Below are positions 1 to 5,391 of a stretch of DNA of 6,960 bases, piece after piece. A model generated the notes under the pieces. That model was given only the letters and a program-made list of their open reading frames with translations. It was not told the origin of the DNA and ran no database searches. The translations under genes and the position numbers were made by a program. The DNA comes from Burkholderiales bacterium (GTDB lineage Bacteria > Pseudomonadota > Gammaproteobacteria > Burkholderiales > Burkholderiaceae_C): NCBI GenBank assembly GCA_005793295.1, contig SXSX01000031.1, forward strand, positions 1-6,960. Direction: 5' to 3'. The first letter of the stretch is position 1, and each line of letters begins with the position of its first letter.

Positions 1-140
1 AACTGGTCACGCAGCTTGGCAATGTCACGCTTGAAAGTGGCCTCCGATATCTCAAGCGTGGTCATGACCTCTGAGCGACTGACAACCCTGCGCCCGGCAA
101 AGAGATCTTTGTATCGGTACAGGCGAACGATTTCACTCAT
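1..140 (-). CDS. DeoR/WYL-type helix-turn-helix transcriptional regulator, N-terminal fragment (cut by window edge)
   Basis: Only the first 46 codons are inside the window; the gene continues past the left edge. The visible peptide starts MSEIVRLYRYKDLFAGRRVV and continues with a helix-turn-helix (about residues 19-46: SRSEVMTTLEISEATFKRDI followed by AKLRDQ). This pattern of a short 'RLYR..LL.GRR' lead, a first helix, then 'S.AT.KRDI..LRD' is typical of the winged HTH that precedes a WYL ligand-sensing domain. The WYL domain itself is not visible, so the family is inferred from the HTH only. The ATG at 138-140 overlaps the TGA (137-139) of the VWA gene as ATGA, and there is no clear Shine-Dalgarno sequence ahead of it, which suggests translational coupling. 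WYL regulators are known to bind DNA and sense nucleic acid or nucleotide ligands, and often control DNA-damage or phage-defence genes. A plain DeoR-family regulator is the main alternative. Confidence 0.8.
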   Translation of the reverse strand, partial: MSEIVRLYRYKDLFAGRRVVSRSEVMTTLEISEATFKRDIAKLRDQ

Positions 141-1549
141 GGTGTGGACTTTTTAGATTTATTTTTGTTTTTAAGAATGTTATCAGGGTCAGAGGGCCGC
201 CCCCTGCCTTCTACGGCTTTTTTTCTTAAGAAGGCGGGTGACATATGGGCAGTTTCATCTTGAAAATACACCGACTCAGATGCTGATACCAAACGGTGTG
301 AAAGCTTTGCGGAAGAAAATAGGACTTCTTTAGAGAGCATTTCTACATCTTCCTCGGCCAATATCCGAAGTTGAGCAAGTTTGTCTGCCAGCCAAGGCTC
401 GTGGCCAAAGCGGCTTTGGAGCTCGTCCATTAGCCGTTTCATGGCTTTGGTATCACCAGCTTTTGCAAACTGGCGTAGTTTTTGGCTGTCCCTTGCGAAT
501 TCGAGTTCTAGGGTTCGACGCACCACGAGGGCGTCTTTAGGGAGCGCTTGGTAGCTCGCATCGTCCAACACAGGCAACGTGAGAATTTTCACAAGTGGGG
601 TGATGGCTTGTCCGTCCATGTCTTTGGCGGTCAAAGTCACTGCCATGCAGTCCCGCAGGGTTCCCTCTGCCCCCGGGCTGATGTGAAGACGCAGCATGAC
701 CCAGGCTTCCGAGCCAAAGGCCAAGTCGTTTAATCGCACGCTGGAGTCCGCATTGGTATGAACCAAGCCCACCGGCTCAATGATCACGCCGCTTGCAGGA
801 ACAAAGCGCACATCGAGTTGGCGCAGGGTTAAGGCTTGTAAAAGGGAGAATTCCTCGTCAAAGCTATCGAACAAATCGGCTGCGGTTTGGCCGTAGTACT
901 GCTGGCCGCCGCCAGCGACTGCCATGGCGCTCATCAGGTTTTCATTAAACCCACGGCCAAGGCCCACCGTGGTGGTGCTCACGCCTTTAGCCAACCATTT
1001 GCGGCAGTGCCCTTCAATCTTCTCTATGTTCTGTAGGCCATGATTGGCCTGTCCGTCCGAGAGCAATATCACCCGGGAAATGGCGTTGGCGTTACCACCT
1101 TCAAGTTGATCAGCGCCCTCTTGCCAGCCACCAAAGAGGTTGGTGCTTCCGCCGCTTTCAACCCCATCAATGATTCGCGCGATTTCGCTAGCGGAAACAC
1201 CAGAGCGCAGAGGCACCAAGGTTTCGATGTCGTCGTCATACACCACCAAAGCCAGGCTGTCGTCCTTTGTTAGGCGCTCGGCAATAAATTGCACACAAGC
1301 CAAAGCCTCAGTGAGGGGTTCTCCATTCATGCTGCCTGAGCGGTCCACCACCAAAGCCAGGCGCTTGGGTGTAACTTGAGGCGCTTTATCGCCTGTCGAT
1401 TGGGAAGGCCGTTCGCTTGGCGCTTGTACACGCACCAACACTTCTATGGTGGAACCAAGACAGGACACGGCGGTTTTGATAGGTGTCAAAACCAAGGTAG
1501 CGGGCTCAGAGGAATTGCTGGGGCCAGGGGTGGGATAGATTGAAGTCAT
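137..1549 (-). CDS. VWA domain protein with intact MIDAS motif
   Basis: A 470-residue protein with no signal peptide or membrane segment, so probably cytoplasmic. Residues about 60-235 form a von Willebrand factor A domain. The metal-ion-dependent adhesion site is complete: D69-R-S71-G-S73, T136 in 'GGSTN', and D165 in 'LLSDG'. The part after about residue 240 is a beta-rich region followed by a charged helical region (about 335-430), as in YfbK-like/inter-alpha-trypsin-like bacterial VWA proteins. The C-terminus is very basic (K/N-rich after residue 457). VWA proteins usually bind a partner through a divalent metal and often work with a MoxR-type AAA ATPase; none is in the window, though one could lie beyond the left edge. 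The ATG start is supported by AGGAG six bases upstream. It lies 16 bp after the SprT-like gene and overlaps the HTH regulator by 4 bp, so the three genes are probably cotranscribed. The partner and process are unknown. Confidence 0.9.
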   Translation of the reverse strand: MTSIYPTPGPSNSSEPATLVLTPIKTAVSCLGSTIEVLVRVQAPSERPSQSTGDKAPQVTPKRLALVVDRSGSMNGEPLTEALACVQFIAERLTKDDSLALVVYDDDIETLVPLRSGVSASEIARIIDGVESGGSTNLFGGWQEGADQLEGGNANAISRVILLSDGQANHGLQNIEKIEGHCRKWLAKGVSTTTVGLGRGFNENLMSAMAVAGGGQQYYGQTAADLFDSFDEEFSLLQALTLRQLDVRFVPASGVIIEPVGLVHTNADSSVRLNDLAFGSEAWVMLRLHISPGAEGTLRDCMAVTLTAKDMDGQAITPLVKILTLPVLDDASYQALPKDALVVRRTLELEFARDSQKLRQFAKAGDTKAMKRLMDELQSRFGHEPWLADKLAQLRILAEEDVEMLSKEVLFSSAKLSHRLVSASESVYFQDETAHMSPAFLRKKAVEGRGRPSDPDNILKNKNKSKKSTP

Positions 1550-1554
1550 ATAAA

Positions 1555-1560
1555 TCTCCT
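1555..1560 (-). promoter_or_regulatory. Ribosome binding site of the VWA gene
   Basis: On the minus strand this reads AGGAGA, with AGGAG ending six bases before the ATG at 1549. It fills most of the 16-bp gap after the SprT-like stop codon and fixes the start of the VWA gene. Confidence 0.75.
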
Positions 1561-1565
1561 AAGGG

Positions 1566-2216
1566 TTAAAACTCGTCCCAGTTCCCAATCGCCTCCATCT
1601 CTACCTTGTCTTGCGGACAGATAGGCGGGCCAAAGGCGAGGAACTTTTTAAGCATCGGAACTTGGTAGCCGCAGGTCTTGCACTGCGCCCGTGGGCGGTT
1701 GCGGATAACTAATCTCTTACTTGGGACATGGAGCTGGGCGTGGGGATACGGTCCAAGCTGCTGGGCCAGCGCCAGCAACTTGGGCAGGAGATCGGCTCCG
1801 GCCCCGGCACTACGCATGGGACCTTTGAGCCCAAGGCTTAGCGCAATTTTTTTAAACTCTTTGCCGTGCTTATGCTTGCAGTCATCCACGGCGTGCACCA
1901 GCTCATGCACCAAGGTATCGAGCACCGCCACGGGATCCACCAAAGCGGGCGAGATAAAGATTTGATTGACCTGGGCGTCACTGCTGCCAGTGCTCCAGCA
2001 CTGCCCGATGTGACCGGCGCGGTTGCCCGTGCTGGCAAAACCCACAGAGACTTGGCAATCGGGAAGGATGTGGCGCTTACTAGTAAACAAAGGCCGCAAA
2101 AGCTCAACCCCAGCGAGCAGCCAGGCTTCACGCAGGCTGTAATGCGCAATTCCGGGTTGGTCCGAGCTTGGGGCATTAGCTCGAGGCGTCTGTTGAGTTG
2201 GGGTATGGGTGGTCAT
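1566..2216 (-). CDS. SprT-like zinc metalloprotease domain protein
   Basis: A 216-residue protein. The central region carries the zincin motif H104-E-L-V-H108 inside 'TLVHELVHAVDD', followed by 'KHKHGKEF', where H117 is the likely third zinc ligand. This spacing and the HGKEF phrase are characteristic of the SprT-like family, related to the protease domain of eukaryotic Spartan. The C-terminal part looks like the SprT zinc ribbon: C179-x2-C182, then C200-P-Q-D203. The fourth ligand position is Asp rather than Cys, so the ribbon may be altered. The first 25 residues are Pro/Thr/Ser/Gln-rich and probably disordered. The ATG at 2214-2216 is the only Met before the conserved region; no strong Shine-Dalgarno precedes it. 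It is the first gene of the leftward operon, directly upstream of the VWA gene. The family suggests metal-dependent proteolysis, possibly of DNA-bound proteins, but the substrate here is not known. The divergence from standard SprT argues against using that gene name. Confidence 0.87.
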   Translation of the reverse strand: MTTHTPTQQTPRANAPSSDQPGIAHYSLREAWLLAGVELLRPLFTSKRHILPDCQVSVGFASTGNRAGHIGQCWSTGSSDAQVNQIFISPALVDPVAVLDTLVHELVHAVDDCKHKHGKEFKKIALSLGLKGPMRSAGAGADLLPKLLALAQQLGPYPHAQLHVPSKRLVIRNRPRAQCKTCGYQVPMLKKFLAFGPPICPQDKVEMEAIGNWDEF

Positions 2217-2238
2217 AGGGCAAGCAGTTTCTCAACTA

Positions 2239-2330
2239 CCAAGCTCACCCTATGAGCCTCCAAAGCTGTTCATTTGTGCAGTGTTTTGCGTCTAAAAAAA
2301 AGGACTGGGAGTATCACGGCGTGAGCTTGG
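2239..2330. repeat. 10-bp perfect inverted repeat with arms at 2239-2248 and 2321-2330
   Basis: The left arm reads CCAAGCTCAC and the right arm GTGAGCTTGG, its exact reverse complement; the match does not extend in either direction. The arms are 72 bp apart, one nearer each divergent gene. This spacing is too long for a terminator hairpin but suits paired operator sites for a shared regulator. The function is inferred, and the WYL-type regulator encoded in the leftward operon is only a candidate. Confidence 0.45.
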
Positions 2331-2358
2331 ACTCTGCAATGATGGAATCTTTACAGCC

Positions 2359-2364
2359 AAGGAG
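2359..2364 (+). promoter_or_regulatory. Ribosome binding site of the 157-residue protein
   Basis: AAGGAG lies nine bases before the ATG at 2374. Another ATG at 2367-2369 is only two bases after it, too close to be used and in a different frame, so this site selects 2374 as the start. Confidence 0.75.
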
Positions 2365-2373
2365 CCATGCGCT

Positions 2374-2847
2374 ATGACTGCTCAATTTACTGAGATCCTG
2401 CATCTGCGTGGAGAAAAACTCTCGCTGTGCTCACAGCCCTTGGACGGCTATTTGGATTCCGCCGCTAACCCCATTAAGTTTGAGTCAACCAGCACAGCGC
2501 TTTGGCGTGGCTACGTGGGATCGTGGACGATCGAGAACCACAGGCTGTACCTCACCAAGCTCAGTGGCAACACGCAAACAGACGAGGGATTAAAAAAAGT
2601 AGTTCTAACGGACATCTTTCCTGGGTACCCCGATGGTGTCTTTGCCCACTGGTACACCGGGGAGATGCGCTGCCCACAGGGCGAGTTGTTGAAGTATGTA
2701 CACGGTGGCTATGCAAGCAGCTACGAGAAGGACTTGTTTATCGACGTTCGCCAAGGCGTTGTCGTTGGGGAAAGAGTCGTTGAGAACGGCCAATCTGAGT
2801 CCACGGTTAAAAAAGGCTACGTGCTCGCTGGCCTCACCAACTTTTAA
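2374..2847 (+). CDS. Conserved hypothetical protein, 157 residues, soluble
   Basis: I do not know a name or function for this protein. It has no signal peptide, membrane segment or obvious catalytic motif. It has the look of a widespread unnamed bacterial family with the phrases 'STALWRGYVGSWTIENHRLY' (about residues 40-59), 'FPGYPDGVFAHWYTGEMRCP' (about 82-101), then 'QGELLKYVHGGYASSYEKDL' (about 102-121); the recollection of the family is from memory and not from a search. The aromatic and Gly-rich beta-strand pattern suggests a compact beta fold. The start is supported by AAGGAG nine bases upstream. It is the first gene of the rightward group, and its TAA is followed after a single base by the start of the membrane protein, so the two are very likely cotranscribed and perhaps translationally coupled. 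Confidence 0.85.
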   Translation: MTAQFTEILHLRGEKLSLCSQPLDGYLDSAANPIKFESTSTALWRGYVGSWTIENHRLYLTKLSGNTQTDEGLKKVVLTDIFPGYPDGVFAHWYTGEMRCPQGELLKYVHGGYASSYEKDLFIDVRQGVVVGERVVENGQSESTVKKGYVLAGLTNF

Positions 2848-2848
2848 G

Positions 2849-3493
2849 ATGATGTACGCAACCTATTTTGAGAATTTAACGGGCTGGGAGTGGTTCGGCC
2901 TTTACCTCCTGACTGGTGTGGCGGCCTTTGGATTGATTCGCTTGATCGTCAATTACCTTGACAGAAACGAACCCGGTCAATCTGAATTTCGTTCAAGTTT
3001 GAGCTCTATTTTGAACAGTTCCAAATCAGAGCGTGAACGTATGGTGGAGCGCGTATTGGAAATCGTAGCGATCCCCATTATTTTGTTGATATGGCCCATT
3101 GGCTTTGTCTGGGGTATCCACATGAGAATTGAAACAACCAACCGGAAACCCAAGCCTGAAGACGCATTCAAATGCAAGCGAGATCACTTGGTGAGTCACA
3201 TGACTACCCCAGACGCCGAAAAGTTGGGTCTGATTGTTGACCCATTAAACCGCGCCCCTGCCCTGCCCTTTGGTCACCTTAACGCAGGGTGGTTAGCGTT
3301 TTTACAGAAAGCCAAACCAGGCGATGCCTTGTGGTACTTTGAGACACCGAGCAAAGAAATGACAAATGCAGAAAAAAAGGCAGAGACAAAGGCAAAGGCA
3401 AAAGACCAAGAACCCAAAAGTATCCGATACCGCGGATTTGCGTGGATTCAACAATCCACAACACAAGCAGAATTTATTTTTGAATCGGATTAA
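2849..3493 (+). CDS. Hypothetical membrane protein with two predicted transmembrane segments
   Basis: A 214-residue protein that I do not recognise. Two hydrophobic stretches are clear: about residues 15-36 (from WFGLYLLTGVAAFGLIRLIV) and about 69-92 (VLEIVAIPIILLIWPIGFVW and on). They flank a polar, charged loop; the C-terminal ~120 residues are soluble and contain 'GDALWYFETPSKE' and 'RYRGFAWIQQS', with a Lys/Ala/Glu-rich low-complexity insert at about 171-190. The frame stays open upstream to 2696, but that part overlaps the preceding gene and has no membrane-protein character; the ATG at 2849, one base after the upstream stop, fits coupled translation (2852 is the next codon and also ATG). 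Its TAA is three bases before the next gene's GTG, so it sits in the middle of a tight operon. Partnership with the 157-residue protein is plausible from position only. Confidence 0.8.
   Translation: MMYATYFENLTGWEWFGLYLLTGVAAFGLIRLIVNYLDRNEPGQSEFRSSLSSILNSSKSERERMVERVLEIVAIPIILLIWPIGFVWGIHMRIETTNRKPKPEDAFKCKRDHLVSHMTTPDAEKLGLIVDPLNRAPALPFGHLNAGWLAFLQKAKPGDALWYFETPSKEMTNAEKKAETKAKAKDQEPKSIRYRGFAWIQQSTTQAEFIFESD
3376..3405 (+). repeat. Imperfect AAAGGC hexamer run encoding a Lys/Ala linker
   Basis: Three exact AAAGGC units (3376-3381, 3388-3393, 3394-3399) with two degenerate ones (AGAGAC, AAAAGA) encode the KAETKAKAKD part of the membrane protein's soluble domain. Units are a multiple of three, so copy changes would keep the frame. 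It is probably a flexible linker. Confidence 0.4.
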
Positions 3494-3496
3494 TCA

Positions 3497-4051
3497 GTGA
3501 ATACTTCCTCTATGGCCTTCACCTCCAAGGGGCGCTTTGGATTTGTGGTGTCAGCGCTCACTTGCTTAGCAGGTCTTGGTTTGGGCTCACAGGCTCATGC
3601 GCAGTTTCAACCTAGCTTTACCGTCGTCAACAGCGTGGAGACGATTCACGTTCGAGCTGATGGGCAATACACCCAATTCTCAGAGGCCATGATGCGTGCA
3701 GAAACACGCAAAGGCGCTGAAGGCTTGGGTGATTTCAAAATCACCTTCAATGAAACCCTGGAGACCTTGGAGGTTGAAGCAGCCTATACCTTGCTCCCTG
3801 ACGGAACACGCATAGACGTTCCACCGGAGAAGATCCGCAAACAAGACGCCTATGCTGGCACTGAGTACAGCGACAGCAAGCAGATGGTGATCATCTATCC
3901 GCAAATGGACGTTGGAAGCACGATCTACGTACGGTCTCGCGCACATCAAAAGATTCCACTTTTTCCCGGTCACTTCTTTTTCGCGCAATACTTTTCACCC
4001 GAGCGGCCGGTGGAGAACGCTGTCTTTAACATCATCACCGAGCCAGGGTGA
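3497..4051 (+). CDS. DUF3857 domain protein, N-terminal part of a frame-broken transglutaminase-like gene
   Basis: This 184-residue frame holds a signal peptide and most of a DUF3857 domain. The start is GTG 3497, three bases after the upstream TAA, or ATG 3512; both give the same export signal: basic KGR, hydrophobic FGFVVSALTCLAGLGLG, then SQAHA before Q36, a good signal peptidase I site. Export to the periplasm is therefore expected. The domain follows from about residue 38, with the typical 'ADGQYTQFSEAMMRAET' and 'AAYTLLPDGTRIDVPPEKIR' phrases. It stops at TGA 4049-4051, with another in-frame TGA at 4055-4057, in the middle of the DUF3857 fold. The missing remainder continues in the next frame at 4048. 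Restoring one G in the run at 4046-4048 would give 'EPGVNLRFEADG' and a single protein of about 631 residues, the usual architecture. So this is most likely the 5' half of one gene broken by a one-base deletion, either real or a sequence error, rather than a separate gene. Confidence 0.75.
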   Translation: MNTSSMAFTSKGRFGFVVSALTCLAGLGLGSQAHAQFQPSFTVVNSVETIHVRADGQYTQFSEAMMRAETRKGAEGLGDFKITFNETLETLEVEAAYTLLPDGTRIDVPPEKIRKQDAYAGTEYSDSKQMVIIYPQMDVGSTIYVRSRAHQKIPLFPGHFFFAQYFSPERPVENAVFNIITEPG

Positions 4052-4057
4052 ACCTGA
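4046..4057 (+). other. Frameshift site splitting the DUF3857/transglutaminase-like gene
   Basis: The sequence is GGGTGAACCTGA. The upstream frame reads GGG TGA ACC TGA (two stops), while the downstream frame reads GTG AAC CTG. A shift of -1, equal to one lost G in a GGGG run, would join them. There is no recognisable X-XXY-YYZ slippery heptamer, and the GTG has no Shine-Dalgarno ahead of it, although its GTGA overlap with the stop could allow reinitiation. Confidence 0.7.
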
Positions 4058-5391
4058 GATTCGAAGCCGATGGTGTCTCAGGTGGCCCAGTGGACCTGCT
4101 ACCCACGGATGAACCTAGCAATAAACGTTACCGCTTTGTCTTTCAACAGTCCATCACCTACCCCACTGAGCTTGGGCGTGTTGATATTTCAGACTTTGCG
4201 CCCCACCTGTCTTTAACCACCTTTGCCAACTACGCTGACTTTGCCAAAGCCTATGAAGATCGCGCCAAGCCAAAAGCAGCGGTAACGCCTGAGATTTCTG
4301 CATTGGCCAAAAAATTAGTGGCTGGGGCCAAGGATGAGCGTGACCGGGTGCGCAGAATCTACAACTGGGTCAGTAAAAACATTCGTTATGTCGCCGTGTA
4401 CGTAGGCGAAGATGGCTACGTTCCGCATGCCGCGCACAGCGTCTTAGCCAACCGCTACGGTGACTGCAAAGACCACGTCGTTCTCATGGAGTCACTGCTT
4501 GCAGCCGTTGGAATAAAAAGCAGTACCGCCTTGATCAATATGGGCATGTCGTACACCATCCCAAACTTACCTACCGCAGTTCCTTTTAACCACGTCATCA
4601 CTTGCGTACCTTCCTTGGATCTGTATATGGACTCAACTGCAGGATTTTCACCACTTGGAACCTTGCCCGATGACGATACGGCCAAAACCGTATTACTTAC
4701 CGCCACAGGGGAATTTGGCAGGACACCAGGAAACCACCCTGAGCGAGACTTCACTTTTTCTCAGTCCGATATGGTCATGAACAAGGACGGATCCATCACC
4801 GGCAAGAGCTCCGTGCGCGTGGGCGGAATCCATGAGTTTGACTCGCGCAGCACCCAGTTTGAAAACCAAGGCAAAGAGCAAGGCCCCATCATCAACGCCC
4901 TGTTTAGTCGGTTTCAGCAAACGGGAACGGGGCAAATTCTTAAAAACGACCCTTGGGATCTCGATGCCCCTTGGAGCGTGAACAGCACCTTTGAAATTGA
5001 CTCCATGGTGAACACCAAAGGAGCGGGTGCTATGACGATTCCCTATGGATTGACTCCCGGCTTTCTCAAACGCATGGCAAGCAGCAAAGTGATTACCAAC
5101 AGACGCTTTCCGGTAGCCTGTTCATCGATTCGCCACACCGAGCTCACCACGCTGGCTTTTCCAGCGAAGATGAAAATACAGCGCGTTCCATCAAAAATTC
5201 ACGCCAGAGAAGGCGCGTTTGAGTACGATGCCACTTATGAATTAAAAGGCCAAGTCCTAAGCATCAGCCGGGTATTTACCTCAAAGCGGGATAAGCCTGT
5301 GTGCAATGAGAAAGACGAAAAAGACTGGAATGCGTTGCGTACTAAGTTGCAACAAGATTTACGGTCGCAGGTATTTTTTAACTGGAAATGA
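4048..5391 (+). CDS. Transglutaminase-like (DUF3857-associated) protein, C-terminal part of the frame-broken gene
   Basis: A 447-residue frame beginning at a GTG that overlaps the previous stop. Residues 1-60 are the rest of the DUF3857 domain. Residues about 85-200 are a transglutaminase-like cysteine-protease fold with the full catalytic triad: C140 in 'NRYGDCKDHVVLMESLLAAV', H182 in 'PFNHVIT', D195 in 'LYMDSTAGF'. The remaining ~240 residues are the beta-rich tail usual in these proteins. On its own this frame lacks a signal peptide, so it would remain in the cytoplasm; joined to the upstream frame it would be an exported protein of normal length. Members are usually periplasmic and poorly characterised; peptide hydrolysis or crosslinking is inferred from the fold only. 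Conservation of the triad and an open frame for over 1.3 kb argue against a long-dead pseudogene, which favours a recent mutation or a sequencing error. Its TGA overlaps the ATG of the next gene. Confidence 0.85.
   Translation: MNLRFEADGVSGGPVDLLPTDEPSNKRYRFVFQQSITYPTELGRVDISDFAPHLSLTTFANYADFAKAYEDRAKPKAAVTPEISALAKKLVAGAKDERDRVRRIYNWVSKNIRYVAVYVGEDGYVPHAAHSVLANRYGDCKDHVVLMESLLAAVGIKSSTALINMGMSYTIPNLPTAVPFNHVITCVPSLDLYMDSTAGFSPLGTLPDDDTAKTVLLTATGEFGRTPGNHPERDFTFSQSDMVMNKDGSITGKSSVRVGGIHEFDSRSTQFENQGKEQGPIINALFSRFQQTGTGQILKNDPWDLDAPWSVNSTFEIDSMVNTKGAGAMTIPYGLTPGFLKRMASSKVITNRRFPVACSSIRHTELTTLAFPAKMKIQRVPSKIHAREGAFEYDATYELKGQVLSISRVFTSKRDKPVCNEKDEKDWNALRTKLQQDLRSQVFFNWK

Larger units (their letters stand above)
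2217..2373. promoter_or_regulatory. Divergent intergenic region, presumed promoters of both operons
   Basis: This 157-bp gap separates the start codons of the leftward SprT-like gene and the rightward 157-residue protein, so it must hold the promoters of at least the first genes of both groups. I could not find a convincing -35/-10 pair with normal spacing on either strand; partial matches such as TTGGAC at 2327-2332 lack a good partner. It contains an A8 run at 2294-2301 and a perfect 10-bp inverted repeat described separately. The placement of promoters here is inferred from gene layout. Confidence 0.5.

Noticed and set aside
1838..2176. Minus-strand 112-residue open frame inside the SprT-like gene
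   Set aside because: It lies in another frame of a gene with a clear HExxH motif, has an arbitrary composition rich in Ser, Trp and Cys, and has no independent support.
1866..2255. Plus-strand 129-residue open frame opposite the SprT-like gene
   Set aside because: It is antisense to a recognised coding region and resembles no protein; it runs into the divergent promoter region.
2281..2310. A8 run as the T-tract of a leftward terminator
   Set aside because: No GC-rich hairpin lies on the proper side of the run, and the position between two divergent starts does not call for a terminator.
2327..2355. TTGGAC with TTTACA at 17-bp spacing as a sigma-70 promoter
   Set aside because: The -10 match is poor and the start of transcription would fall within the ribosome binding site.
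2696..2848. Upstream extension of the membrane protein to an ATG at 2696
   Set aside because: It would overlap the preceding gene by about 150 bp, its residues have no fit with the rest of the protein, and an ATG sits one base after the upstream stop.
4041..4057. Programmed -1 ribosomal frameshifting
   Set aside because: No slippery heptamer is present and re-pairing of the GGG codon after a -1 slip would be to AGG; a lost G explains the break more simply.
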